A stretch of 64,000 bases of DNA from Clostridium acidisoli DSM 12555 (GTDB taxonomy: Bacteria > Bacillota > Clostridia > Clostridiales > Clostridiaceae), in contig NZ_FWXH01000017.1 in assembly GCF_900176305.1 (NCBI RefSeq), positions 1 through 64,000 on the forward strand, read 5' to 3'. A model generated the notes under the pieces. It worked only from the letters and a program-made list of their open reading frames with translations, ran no database searches and was not told the DNA's origin. Positions 17,263-26,164 of the stretch are shown here, piece by piece. The position numbers and the translations under genes are program-made. Numbering within the stretch: position 1 is the stretch's first letter; every line of letters starts with the position of its first letter.

Positions 17263-18279
17263 CTATCTTTGAACACTACCAGAAGTATTTCCACCTGCAA
17301 CAGCCATTATTTCATCTTCACTACAAAGGTTAAAATCACCTTCCACAGTATGTTTCAAAACAGCTGAAGCTGTAGCAAACTCTAAAGCATCTCTTGAATT
17401 TGCCCCATTAACCAACTTATAAACAAGTCCTGCTGCAAATGCATCTCCTGCGCCAACTCTATCTTCAATTGTAAAATCGTATTTCTTAGATTGATACAAT
17501 TCATTTCCATCATAAATAAGGGCTGACATTGCATTATGTGTTGCTGAATAGTTCTCTCTTAAAGTAGTTACAACATATTTTATATTAAATCTTTTTTGCA
17601 TATTTGAAAAGATGTTTTTAAAATTATCTAACTCTACTCCTTGCTTTGCAAAATCCGCAACAGAATATTCTTTATCTTCTTCACTATTTATCCAACCAAA
17701 ACAAACATCCACATCTTTTATTATATTAACCATAACTTTTTCAAAATCAGGATAATCCCAAAGTTTGTTTCTATAATTTAAATCTACGCTAATACGTATA
17801 CCTTTTTTCTTTGCATAGTCAGTAGCTTTTTCAACTAAAGTTATACATTTTTCTCCAAGAGCAGGTGTTATGCCTGAAAGATGAAACCAATCCGCATCCT
17901 TAAAAACCTCATCAAAGTTTATTTTCTCTGCATTTATATCACATATTGATGAATGCTTTCTATCATATACTACCTTAGAAGGTCTTGTTGATGTACCTTT
18001 TTCAAGAAAGTATATTCCTAGTCTTTCCCCACCTCTAACGATATAATCTGTTTTTACTCCATAACTTCTTAAAAAATTTACTGCACTTTGACCAATTTCA
18101 TTTTCAGGTAATCTAGTTAAAAAATAAGAGTCCATACCCATATTAGCTAAAAACACAGCTACATTTGCTTCTGCTCCACCATATATAGCGTCAAAAGACC
18201 TAGCTTGCGTAAATCTGCTATGACCTGGTGTAGTTAGTCTTAGCAATAACTCTCCCATTGTAACTATTTTCTTTGCCAT
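17263..18279 (-). CDS. kdgK: 2-dehydro-3-deoxygluconate kinase (PfkB family)
   Basis: A 338-residue ribokinase-fold sugar kinase: N-terminal TMGELLLRL, substrate GGAEANVAVFLANMG, and the ATP/anion-hole motif DRVGAGDAFAAGL with the catalytic Asp. PfkB members of this length next to a KDPG aldolase are usually KDG kinases, phosphorylating 2-keto-3-deoxygluconate at C6. It lies 19 bp after eda. The C-terminal tail (GGNTSGSVQR) is low-complexity. Substrate specificity is from context. Confidence 0.88.
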   Translation of the reverse strand: MAKKIVTMGELLLRLTTPGHSRFTQARSFDAIYGGAEANVAVFLANMGMDSYFLTRLPENEIGQSAVNFLRSYGVKTDYIVRGGERLGIYFLEKGTSTRPSKVVYDRKHSSICDINAEKINFDEVFKDADWFHLSGITPALGEKCITLVEKATDYAKKKGIRISVDLNYRNKLWDYPDFEKVMVNIIKDVDVCFGWINSEEDKEYSVADFAKQGVELDNFKNIFSNMQKRFNIKYVVTTLRENYSATHNAMSALIYDGNELYQSKKYDFTIEDRVGAGDAFAAGLVYKLVNGANSRDALEFATASAVLKHTVEGDFNLCSEDEIMAVAGGNTSGSVQR

Positions 18280-18298
18280 TGTTATTCCTCCTGAAATA

Positions 18299-18943
18299 TT
18301 ATTTTCTAGCTTCTTTTACTTTTGCAACGAATTTTTTTGCTGTTTCTGTTATCTCTTGATAATTTCCAGTTTTAGCCCCACCTATAAGTTGGCCACCAAC
18401 GCCAACAGCTACACAGCCATTTTTGATCCATTGCTCTACATTATCAAGACTAACTCCACCAGTTGGCATTATTGGAACTTGTGGAAGAGGTGCCTTTACA
18501 TTTTTAACCATACTTGGTCCATAAGCATCTCCTGGGAATAACTTAACTATATCTACTCCAGCTTCCATAGCTCTTATCATTTCAGTTATTGTCATACAAC
18601 CAGCCATGTATGGTATTTGATACCTGTTACATAGTTTTGCACTTTCTAAGTCAAAACCAGGGCTTACAATATATTGTGCTCCAGCAAGTATTGCAATTCT
18701 AGCTGTTTCACTGTCAAGTACAGTACCAGCTCCAACTATTAATTCTTCTTTTGAAAATGTATTTTTTAGTGTAGTTATAACCTTGTCAGCACCAGGTACT
18801 GTGAAAGTAACTTCTATAGCAGGAATTCCGCCCTCTATGCAAGCCTTTGAAATTTTAACTGCTTGTTCTTCATTATCTGCTCTAACTACTGCAACCACAC
18901 CAACTTCTTCAATTCTACTTAAAGTGTTTATTTTTTCGATCAT
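18299..18943 (-). CDS. eda: KDPG/KHG aldolase
   Basis: Class I aldolase (214 aa) that splits 2-keto-3-deoxy-6-phosphogluconate to pyruvate and glyceraldehyde 3-phosphate. The TIM barrel shows the general base Glu in AIEVTFTVPGA, GAGTVLD, VSPGF and the Schiff-base lysine in IVKLFPGDAYGP, then the phosphate-binding PTGGVSLDN and GVGGQL. First gene of the eda-kdgK-gntR operon, behind a promoter with two IclR-type operators at 19005-19042. Confidence 0.95.
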   Translation of the reverse strand: MIEKINTLSRIEEVGVVAVVRADNEEQAVKISKACIEGGIPAIEVTFTVPGADKVITTLKNTFSKEELIVGAGTVLDSETARIAILAGAQYIVSPGFDLESAKLCNRYQIPYMAGCMTITEMIRAMEAGVDIVKLFPGDAYGPSMVKNVKAPLPQVPIMPTGGVSLDNVEQWIKNGCVAVGVGGQLIGGAKTGNYQEITETAKKFVAKVKEARK

Positions 18944-19004
18944 ACTATATTCCTCCTAATTTTTATTATTTATTTTATGCAAAAATTATAGTCTTATCCT
19001 TACA

Positions 19005-19042
19005 TGTTTCATTATACAAAACTGTGTTTCATTAATCAAAAC
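19005..19042 (-). promoter_or_regulatory. eda operon promoter with tandem KdgR-like operators
   Basis: Minus-strand -35 TTGATT (19034-19039), 17-bp spacer, -10 TATAAT (19011-19016). Two 18-bp direct repeats, each roughly palindromic (TGTTTCATTATACAAAAC at 19005 and TGTTTCATTAATCAAAAC at 19025), are 20 bp apart and cover the -10 and the -35. They resemble the GAAACA/TGTTTC sites bound by KdgR-type IclR proteins; the IclR gene lies about 90 bp away. Confidence 0.8.
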
Positions 19043-19135
19043 CTATTTATGCTATATTTGATATTTATCATTAAATATCATTGTTTAATTAAGCATTTCT
19101 TTGAATTTCTAATAAAATGAAAGGAAACCTATTAC

Positions 19136-19897
19136 TTATCCTCTGTAACCAAGTTCCCTAGATATTTTTCCTGCATATTCAATTATAAGCTTTGAAAATT
19201 CCTCAATTTTTTCCTCTTTAAAACTTATTATAGAACCAGAAATACTAATTGCACCACAAACATCACCTTTATAATCTAATATCGAAGTAGCTGTGCATCT
19301 TATTCCAATTTCATTTTCCTGTTCATCTATTGCATATCCCTTTTCTTTTACATCTTTAATTACTTCCTTGAACTTATTAAAATCTGTTATTGTGTATTCT
19401 GTTAATTTTTCTATTTTGCTGCTATTCCAAATATTTAGAACTTCTTTATCTGTCATATGTGCAAGCATTGATTTTCCAACTGCAGTGCAATATACCTGAC
19501 TCCTCTTTCCGATTTTTGAATACATTCTTATTGGGTTCTGAGATTCAACTTTTGCTATATATATGATTTCAGTACCTTCTCTAACTACTAAATGTATGAC
19601 TTCATTAGTTTTTTCCATAAGTTCCTGTAACAATGGTCTAGCTGCTGTAACCACATTCATTTTTTCAACCTTTTTGCTTCCAAGCTCAAATAACTTTAAA
19701 GTTAATTTATATTTGTTAGTATCTTCATTTTGCTGCACATAGCCTTTAACCATTAACGTATATAAAAGTCTATGCACCGTGCTCTTATGCAGATCCACCT
19801 TTTCGCTTATTTCAGTTAAACCAAGTCCTTCGTCATATTCAGATAAGACCTCAACAATCGATAAAGATCTCTCTACTGATTGTACTACCTCCTGCAT
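19136..19897 (-). CDS. IclR family transcriptional regulator (KdgR-like)
   Basis: A 253-residue IclR protein: N-terminal winged helix (SIVEVLSEYDEGLGLTEISEKVDLHKSTVHRLLYTLMVKGYV) and a GAF-like effector domain (YCTAVGKSMLAHM, GYAIDEQENEIGIRCTATSILD, GAISISGS). It precedes the eda-kdgK-gntR operon on the same strand, and the gap contains operators of IclR/KdgR type, so it most likely represses that operon until KDG or a similar compound appears. ATG after GAAGGGAAG. Confidence 0.9.
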   Translation of the reverse strand: MQEVVQSVERSLSIVEVLSEYDEGLGLTEISEKVDLHKSTVHRLLYTLMVKGYVQQNEDTNKYKLTLKLFELGSKKVEKMNVVTAARPLLQELMEKTNEVIHLVVREGTEIIYIAKVESQNPIRMYSKIGKRSQVYCTAVGKSMLAHMTDKEVLNIWNSSKIEKLTEYTITDFNKFKEVIKDVKEKGYAIDEQENEIGIRCTATSILDYKGDVCGAISISGSIISFKEEKIEEFSKLIIEYAGKISRELGYRG

Positions 19898-20024
19898 TTA
19901 AACACTTCCCTTCTTATACACAATATAAATATAATATATTTACTAGTGAAATATTTCAAGCTTTTTTCTTTAATACAAAAAACATCTATTTTTTAAATTT
20001 AGTCACATTAATTTAAAATTATTG

Positions 20025-20053
20025 TTGCATATTTTTTAATGTTGTGGTATATT
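20025..20053 (+). promoter_or_regulatory. Promoter of the S53 protease gene
   Basis: TTGCAT (20025-20030), 17 bp, TATATT (20048-20053). A short hairpin CCACGAT/ATTGTGG (20103-20121) lies in the leader just before the AAAGGAGG site and may stabilise the mRNA. Confidence 0.6.
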
Positions 20054-20146
20054 AACTTTACAATTTACATATGAATACTATTCTTTCATAAGTTTATCTG
20101 CGCCACGATATTAAATTGTGGTTATTATAAAAGGAGGTTTTATTTT

Positions 20147-21334
20147 ATGAACAAACATGTAAAAACACTACTTTTATTTGGACTTATTTTAGGGACAACT
20201 TTGCTTCCAACCAGTTTTTTAGTCAATGCCTCTTCCATATCTTCTAATGCAAAAAAAGCTCCAGCCACGTGGAAAGCCTATCCACTGATTAGAGTAAAGC
20301 AAGCATCAACAGCCGGTCCTGTGGGTTACACCGTTTCACAAATTAAAAATGCCTATGGTTTAAATCAAGTTTCAGCAACCGGCAAAGGCCAAACCATAGC
20401 AATCGTAGATTCCTACGGTAGTCCCACAATACAAAATGACTTAGCTGCATTTTCTAAACAATTTGGAATTTCTTCAGGAACCCTAACCGTAGCCTATCCA
20501 ACTGGAAAACCCAGTAGTACAGATGGAGGTTGGGCCCTTGAAACAGCTATGGACGTTGAATGGGCTCATGCTGTAGCACCAGATGCAAAAATTCTCTTAT
20601 GTGTTGCAAAATCTGATTCTAGTGATGATTTAGTAGCTGCTATTGATTATGCTAGTTCTCATGGCTCTCAAGTTGTATCAAACAGCTGGGGTGGTTCAGA
20701 ATTCGATGGCGAAGATTCCTATGACTCACATTTCCAGCATTCAGGAACTGTTTATTTAGCATCTTCTGGTGATGATGGTTCTGGTGTAGAATGGCCGGCA
20801 GTATCACCTAATGTATTATCCGTTGGAGGTACAACATTGAATATTGATTCTGCTGGAACATATAAAAGTGAAAGTGGATGGTCTGGCTCTGGTGGTGGGA
20901 CAAGCTCCTATGAACTTACACCAAGTTATCAATCTAATTTAACAAGCATTATAGGAGACTACCGTGGAAATCCCGACATTTCTTGGGATGCTGATCCTAA
21001 TACTGGAGTTGCAGTTTATAGTACTACAAAATACAATAGCAAGTCTGGCTGGTTTCAAGTTGGTGGGACAAGCCTTGGATCTCCAAGTTGGGCTGGTCTT
21101 GTAGCATTATTTGATCAAAGTCGTGGAAGTGCTCTTAACAGCTTCGATACTATTTCTAGTCTTTACAGTGCATCAACTTCAGCATATAATACAGACTATC
21201 ATGATGTTACTACAGGAAATAATGGCGATTTCTCTGCTAAATCTGGATATGATTTAATTACTGGTATTGGTAGCCCAAAAGCCAACGCACTTGTTCCATA
21301 CATTACTAATGCAACTAATTTAAAAACTAAATAG
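20147..21334 (+). CDS. Secreted S53 family (sedolisin-type) serine-carboxyl peptidase
   Basis: A 395-residue exported protease with a signal peptide ending near VNASS (residue 27-30). The sedolisin triad can be placed at E132 and D136 (LETAMDVEW) and S309 (GGTSLGSPSWAG), with the oxyanion Asp in SSGDDGSG (D209/D210); D89 in AIVDSYG marks the subtilisin-like core. A C-terminal HDVTTGNNGDF...GYDLITGIGSP block fits the calcium site. The large pro-domain usual for sedolisins is missing: only about 30 residues separate the signal from the catalytic fold. Very strong AAAGGAGG site; monocistronic. Confidence 0.9.
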   Translation: MNKHVKTLLLFGLILGTTLLPTSFLVNASSISSNAKKAPATWKAYPLIRVKQASTAGPVGYTVSQIKNAYGLNQVSATGKGQTIAIVDSYGSPTIQNDLAAFSKQFGISSGTLTVAYPTGKPSSTDGGWALETAMDVEWAHAVAPDAKILLCVAKSDSSDDLVAAIDYASSHGSQVVSNSWGGSEFDGEDSYDSHFQHSGTVYLASSGDDGSGVEWPAVSPNVLSVGGTTLNIDSAGTYKSESGWSGSGGGTSSYELTPSYQSNLTSIIGDYRGNPDISWDADPNTGVAVYSTTKYNSKSGWFQVGGTSLGSPSWAGLVALFDQSRGSALNSFDTISSLYSASTSAYNTDYHDVTTGNNGDFSAKSGYDLITGIGSPKANALVPYITNATNLKTK

Positions 21335-21365
21335 CTTCTATTAATATAATTATATATTTTGTTTT

Positions 21366-21400
21366 AAGGTTGATAACTGTCTTATTGTTATCAACCTTCT
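21366..21400 (+). terminator. Terminator of the S53 protease gene
   Basis: AAGGTTGATAAC / GTTATCAACCTT stem followed by CTTTT. Confidence 0.9.
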
Positions 21401-21520
21401 TTTAAATTGTAGGCCTAATCTTATATTTTAGTTAAGGTTTTATTTCATTGATAATTATAAGCATGTATAATAAATATAGAATCATACCTCAATTTGATTT
21501 TAGTTAGGAGATTTAAATTA

Positions 21521-22687
21521 ATGAAAAAAAATAAATTTATACTATTTACCGCCATTTTTATAATGATATCATTGGTTTTTAATGGTTGTAGTTATAATTC
21601 TAGTAGTTCAAATACATCAATAAATATAAACAAAAAAATAATTGCCTTTCCATCCAATAGCAAATATTATACAGGCCTTACTTCTATGGATAAAGTAAAA
21701 TGGGGTTTTATTGACGAATCAGGCAATGTTGTCGTAAAACCAAAATATGATAGTGCAACAAACTCAAATGATGGCTTAGCAATAGTAACTCTTAATGGTA
21801 AAAAAGGTTATATAAATTCAAATGGTGTGATGGTTATTAATCCTCAATTTGATGCTGCTGATCAATTTAAAGATGGTATTGCAAGAGTTTTTATTAATAA
21901 AAAATGCGGGTATATTGATATGACTGGCAAATTTATCATTAAACCTATATATGATTTGCTTGGTAATATTTCTGATGGAATGATATCAACATGGCTAAAT
22001 AAAAAATATGGATTTGCCGATACCACTGGCAAAATAATTATTAAATCTCAATTTAGTGATGCAAATGATTTCCATGACGGTTTGGCATTAGTTAGAGTAT
22101 CAGATAACCATTATACCTACATTAACAAAAAGGGTACTATTGCTATTGATAAACAATTTATATCCGGAAGTGATTTCAGTGAAAATTTAGCAATGGTAAA
22201 AACAAACGATAGCCTAGGTTTTATTGATACAAATGGAAACTTTATTGCAGAGCCTAAAGCTAATTATATGCTTTCATTCTCAGACGGATTAGCACCTATA
22301 CTTATACATAATGAATGGGGCTTTATTGATACAAAAGGCAATATTGCTATTAATCCACAATATCAAGGCGTACAAGCTTTTGAAGATAAATTAGCCGCTG
22401 TAGAGATAAATCATAAATGGGGTTTTATTAATACCAACGGTACTATGATTGTTAAACCTCAATTCGAATATGTTTTTCCTTCTGAAGACGGAATTAAATT
22501 AGTATCAAAAGGTACTGGCATTAATTCACGATATGGATATATGGACAAAAACGGAAACTACATGTTACCTCCTAGCTTAAAGTATGCCAAATCTTTTTCA
22601 AATGGTCTGGGCTTAATAAGTAAAGATGGATTTAATTTTGAGTATATTGATGCAAAAGGTAAAGTTATTTTTAAATTAAATACATAA
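21521..22687 (+). CDS. WG-repeat lipoprotein
   Basis: A 388-residue exported lipoprotein (lipobox FNGC) made almost wholly of about eight WG/KWG repeats of roughly 40 residues, each of the form K-W-G-F-I-D-x-x-G-x-x-x-I-x-P-x-Y/F-D followed by F-x-D-G-L-A. WG repeats form beta-propeller-like or solenoid surfaces; no enzymatic activity is known. The start is ATG 21521, ten bases after TTAGGAG, giving a canonical signal peptide; a longer frame to 21494 has no ribosome site. Confidence 0.88.
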   Translation: MKKNKFILFTAIFIMISLVFNGCSYNSSSSNTSININKKIIAFPSNSKYYTGLTSMDKVKWGFIDESGNVVVKPKYDSATNSNDGLAIVTLNGKKGYINSNGVMVINPQFDAADQFKDGIARVFINKKCGYIDMTGKFIIKPIYDLLGNISDGMISTWLNKKYGFADTTGKIIIKSQFSDANDFHDGLALVRVSDNHYTYINKKGTIAIDKQFISGSDFSENLAMVKTNDSLGFIDTNGNFIAEPKANYMLSFSDGLAPILIHNEWGFIDTKGNIAINPQYQGVQAFEDKLAAVEINHKWGFINTNGTMIVKPQFEYVFPSEDGIKLVSKGTGINSRYGYMDKNGNYMLPPSLKYAKSFSNGLGLISKDGFNFEYIDAKGKVIFKLNT

Positions 22688-22784
22688 TTTCTAATTTATT
22701 TAGGTATACAAGCTATAACAACTTGCTCCGTTTTTTATGCGTAATTTTCAAATGACAAATAGAATATCAAATTTAAGCAAAATT

Positions 22785-22820
22785 AAAAACCTTGCAATCC
22801 GTTGAGATTACAAGGTTTTT
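22785..22820 (-). terminator. Terminator after tRNA-Arg(CCT)
   Basis: AAAAACCTTG / CAAGGTTTTT inverted repeat directly downstream of the tRNA; it could also stop plus-strand transcripts from the WG gene. I see nothing else in 22690-22784. Confidence 0.8.
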
Positions 22821-22823
22821 CTT

Positions 22824-22900
22824 TGGTGCACCTGAGAAGATTCGAACTTCCGGCCTGCGGTTTAGGAAACCGTCGCTCTATCCTACTGAGCTACAGATGC
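22824..22900 (-). tRNA. tRNA-Arg(CCT)
   Basis: A 77-nt tRNA: acceptor GCATCTG/CAGGTGC, D-arm AGCTCAGTAGGATAGAGC, anticodon loop TTCCTAA (CCT, reads AGG), AGTTCGAATCT T-arm, encoded CCA. Confidence 0.95.
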
Positions 22901-22917
22901 ATACCGTTTACCTAAAC

Positions 22918-22946
22918 ATTTTATTACAGTTCTTATATAATGTCAA
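22918..22946 (-). promoter_or_regulatory. Promoter of tRNA-Arg(CCT)
   Basis: Minus-strand TTGACA (22941-22946), 17-bp spacer, TAAAAT (22918-22923). Confidence 0.8.
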
Positions 22947-22976
22947 TATTAACACTGCTTTAAAAAGCAAAACTCA

Positions 22977-24026
22977 TTAAATTAGCAATTCCTCAACATA
23001 TAAATCTTTTCTAACCTTTAAATCTATAAATTCGTTTTCATCAAATAAAAGCGGTGCGTTTAAATTATCTGGATCTACCTTTATTATTTTGCATACTCTT
23101 CCATCATTAAGTAGTGCTTTTTCTCCAATATAAAAATTCACAATGTGATTTGTAAACAATTTACAGTATTCATAATCTAGTTTTCCTAACTCCTCCTTCT
23201 GAATTATTGCTAGTGCTTCAAAAGGTTTTCTTTTTTCTCTGTATGGTCTTCTTGAATTTATTGCATCAAAAACATCTGCAATAGCTATTATCTTTGCAAA
23301 GGTAGGAATCTTTTCGCCTTTAATTCCAAGTGGGTAACCAGAGCCATCCTCTCTTTCATGATGTAATAACACACCTTGACTAACTGTTTTATCTAAAAAT
23401 GGTATTTTACTTATATAGTTATATGCAACTAATGGATGAGACTTAATGTCCTTAAGTTCATTTTGAGTTAGTTTTCCTTCTTTGCATAATACTTTATTAT
23501 TTATCTTGGTTTTACCAAAATCGTGGAGAATTGCACTATATACTAACAAATTCAATTGAACTTCATTAAGTCCAATCCATTTTCCTAATATTAAGCTTAA
23601 AGCTGAAACGTTAACACCATGTCTATATACTGTGTCCATCCCACTTCCGTGTAGTACAATGTTTTTTATAATAAGGTTTGCTGGATCCATTTCGCTTTTT
23701 ACTTTTATTGCAAAATTTCTTACTTCTTCTATTCCTGAAACCTGAAGGTTGTCCATGCCATTAAAAATTTTTTGTAAATCCCCTGTGAGTTCATTGAAAC
23801 TTTCTTCAACTCTCTCCATCTCTTCTTCTTTTAATTCATCGGCATTGGGTTCTGCATATACTTCTATTTTATTATATAGATATCTTTCCTTCAGTTTTGA
23901 TATTGCCATTTCCGTAATAGGAATTCCTTCTGCTATTAAAACCTTATTATCATACATAATATTTTTTACAGCTATCATTCCTGCTTCTAAATCATTTATA
24001 GCCACATTCCTTTTCTTGGTTTTCAT
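22977..24026 (-). CDS. HD-GYP domain protein, probable c-di-GMP phosphodiesterase
   Basis: A 349-residue cytoplasmic protein: a short N-terminal DUF3391-like segment (about 1-90), a helical linker and an HD-GYP domain with HGVNVSALS, the HD pair in SAILHDFGKTK, HHEREDGSGYPLGIKGE and IIAIADVFDAI. All metal-binding and GYP residues are present, so hydrolysis of c-di-GMP (or a related cyclic dinucleotide) is likely. I use ATG 24026, preceded by GGGGG; the frame opens 11 codons earlier without a ribosome site. No receiver or membrane domain is fused. Confidence 0.88.
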   Translation of the reverse strand: MKTKKRNVAINDLEAGMIAVKNIMYDNKVLIAEGIPITEMAISKLKERYLYNKIEVYAEPNADELKEEEMERVEESFNELTGDLQKIFNGMDNLQVSGIEEVRNFAIKVKSEMDPANLIIKNIVLHGSGMDTVYRHGVNVSALSLILGKWIGLNEVQLNLLVYSAILHDFGKTKINNKVLCKEGKLTQNELKDIKSHPLVAYNYISKIPFLDKTVSQGVLLHHEREDGSGYPLGIKGEKIPTFAKIIAIADVFDAINSRRPYREKRKPFEALAIIQKEELGKLDYEYCKLFTNHIVNFYIGEKALLNDGRVCKIIKVDPDNLNAPLLFDENEFIDLKVRKDLYVEELLI

Positions 24027-24203
24027 CCCCGTTAACCCCCAAACAGAACTTATTGTCATTTTTTCATTATAATAAAAAACATATATACTTATATTATAAT
24101 TATTTTTAGCTTATTGGTAAATATATTATTAACATAATTTACAAACTTGTATTGATTTGATATTATTGTGGTATACTTATTAATAAATGGAGGTGTATTA
24201 ATT

Positions 24204-24497
24204 ATGGTAGACCAGTTAAAAAAAGCTCTTCTTGCAGGACTTGGTTCAGCTGCTTACACCTATGAAAAAGCGTCTAAAGTAATAGATGAGATGGTAGAAA
24301 AGGGTAAGCTAACTGTTGAAGATGGAAAAGAACTTTCTCAAGAGTTAAAAAAGAATATTGCTGAAAAAAGCGAAAAATTTAAACCAGTAACAAAAGATGA
24401 AATAACTGAACTTTTGGGTAATGTAAACTTTGTTACAAGAGACGAAATTGAAGACATAAAAAACAGACTTAGTAAACTAGAGGAAAAACTTCTATAA
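24204..24497 (+). CDS. Phasin-like small helical protein
   Basis: A 97-residue helical, highly charged protein with the GLGSAAYTYEKASKVIDEMVEKGKLTVEDGKELSQEL core of phasin-superfamily proteins of Firmicutes and a C-terminal coiled coil (RDEIEDIKNRLSKLEEKL). It sits just before a UbiB-family kinase gene, an arrangement common in clostridia. No polyhydroxyalkanoate gene is nearby, so a storage-granule role is not supported; a lipid- or membrane-associated role with the kinase is more likely. ATG 24204 follows TGGAGGTG. Confidence 0.7.
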   Translation: MVDQLKKALLAGLGSAAYTYEKASKVIDEMVEKGKLTVEDGKELSQELKKNIAEKSEKFKPVTKDEITELLGNVNFVTRDEIEDIKNRLSKLEEKLL

Positions 24498-24506
24498 TAT
24501 ATACTT

Positions 24507-24537
24507 AAAAGCCCAAACCTATGTGTTAGGGCTTTTA
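24507..24537 (+). terminator. Terminator/attenuator between phasin-like gene and ubiB-like gene
   Basis: AAAAGCCC / GGGCTTTT hairpin with TTTT tail, 20 bp before the kinase start. It probably limits rather than abolishes read-through. Confidence 0.7.
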
Positions 24538-24562
24538 GTTTTAATTTGAAGGAGAAATGATT

Positions 24563-26164
24563 ATGCGTAGAGAATCTGTACATAGGTTAAGACAAATTGT
24601 AAAAGTTTTTATTTATTATGGCTTTGGTTTTCTTGTTGATTCCAAATTCAGCAAAGACGACAACTCTCCTGCCAATTTAAGAAAAGCTTTCGAGGAATTA
24701 GGCCCAACTTTTATAAAAATAGGTCAGATTTTAAGTACTAGAACAGATCTTTTACCTTCGAATTATATTGATGAGTTATCTAAACTTCAAGATAATGCTC
24801 CTATTGAAGATTTTAATAATATTGAACAACTTTTTATAAACGAATTTCATGATACAATAGACAATAGTTTTTTATACTTTAACAAAAATCCTATTGGTTC
24901 TGCTTCAATTGCTCAAGTACATGAAGCTATATTAAAAGATGGTAGATTTGTAATTGTAAAAATTCAGCGTCCACAAATAGCGGATGAAATGCATATAGAC
25001 TTATCTATTTTAAGTAAGATACTCCATCTTACTAAAGCTAAATTTACAGATACTATAATTGACTTAAAAGATGCTATTGATGAACTTTTAAAATCAACTG
25101 AAGATGAGTTAAATTTTAGGAATGAAGTTTTAAATTTAAAAAAATTTAAGGCTTTAAATAATGATGTCAATTATATTTACGTACCTTATATAATTGAAGA
25201 CTTTTGCACAAAAAAAGTTATAACTATGGAAAAAATAGACGGTATTAAGATAGATGATATATCTTCACTTTCTAAGGCAGGTTATAATTTGGAGGATATA
25301 GGACGAAAACTTTCTATTTCTTTTTTTAAACAAGTTTTTCAAGATGGCTTTTTTCATGCAGACCCCCATCCAGGAAACGTAATTATTCGCCAAAATCAAA
25401 TATGTTATATAGATTTTGGTCTAATGGGTTCACTTTCAAAATCTCTAAAAGATTCGCTAAATAAGGCTATTGTTGCTTTAGCTTACCGAGATATAAATGA
25501 ACTTGTGTCCATCCTTATGTCTATCGGTGTTAGAAAAGGTCATATAGATAAAAACTCTCTCTATGAAGATGTAGAATACCTTCTTAGTACTTATCTTTCA
25601 ACTTCACTTATGAATATAAAGGTATCTTTGCTATTTGAAGAAATATTTGAAATAACAAAAAGAAACAATATCCAAATACCGAAGGAGTTAACAATATTAG
25701 TACGAAGCCTTGTTATAACCGAAGGAGTTCTTTCAACGATTTCACCTGATTTAGTATTAATTGATTTAATTATGCCCTATATAAAATCACAAAATAGAAA
25801 TACATTTATTAATGATTTTGAGTTTGATGAGTTTATGTTACATAGCCTTAAATTTATGAGAGCTTCTTCTCTCGTTCCATCAAAATTCATTGAATTTTCA
25901 GATAGTATTATAAGTGGAAGAGCTAAGATTCAGCTTAATCACAATAATTTGGATCAGCCAATTAAAAATCTACATAGAATGGTTAACAGGATTGTCTTTG
26001 CAGTTATAATATCTTCAATGATTATTGGTTCATCTCTTATTTTAAGAACGAATATAGGTCCAAAACTTCATGATATATCAATTATAGGAATAACTGGTTT
26101 CATTATTGCTGCTTTAATGGGTTTCTATCTTCTTATATCAATATTAAAATCTGGAACCTTATAA
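24563..26164 (+). CDS. AarF/UbiB family atypical kinase
   Basis: A 533-residue ADCK/UbiB-type protein: KxGQ motif (TFIKIGQILSTRTDLLP), the alanine-rich-loop equivalent GSASIAQVHEA, a VIVKIQRP lysine, ExD/ELNFRNE, HADPHPGN catalytic loop and IDFGLMG. Two C-terminal membrane helices (about 478-498 and 508-528) anchor it. In respiring bacteria UbiB supports ubiquinone synthesis; an anaerobic Clostridium has none, so a lipid-handling role is inferred. ATG 24563 is eight bases after GGAG; an ATG two codons earlier is too close. Its 3' end overlaps the convergent tetR by 6 bp. Confidence 0.9.
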   Translation: MRRESVHRLRQIVKVFIYYGFGFLVDSKFSKDDNSPANLRKAFEELGPTFIKIGQILSTRTDLLPSNYIDELSKLQDNAPIEDFNNIEQLFINEFHDTIDNSFLYFNKNPIGSASIAQVHEAILKDGRFVIVKIQRPQIADEMHIDLSILSKILHLTKAKFTDTIIDLKDAIDELLKSTEDELNFRNEVLNLKKFKALNNDVNYIYVPYIIEDFCTKKVITMEKIDGIKIDDISSLSKAGYNLEDIGRKLSISFFKQVFQDGFFHADPHPGNVIIRQNQICYIDFGLMGSLSKSLKDSLNKAIVALAYRDINELVSILMSIGVRKGHIDKNSLYEDVEYLLSTYLSTSLMNIKVSLLFEEIFEITKRNNIQIPKELTILVRSLVITEGVLSTISPDLVLIDLIMPYIKSQNRNTFINDFEFDEFMLHSLKFMRASSLVPSKFIEFSDSIISGRAKIQLNHNNLDQPIKNLHRMVNRIVFAVIISSMIIGSSLILRTNIGPKLHDISIIGITGFIIAALMGFYLLISILKSGTL

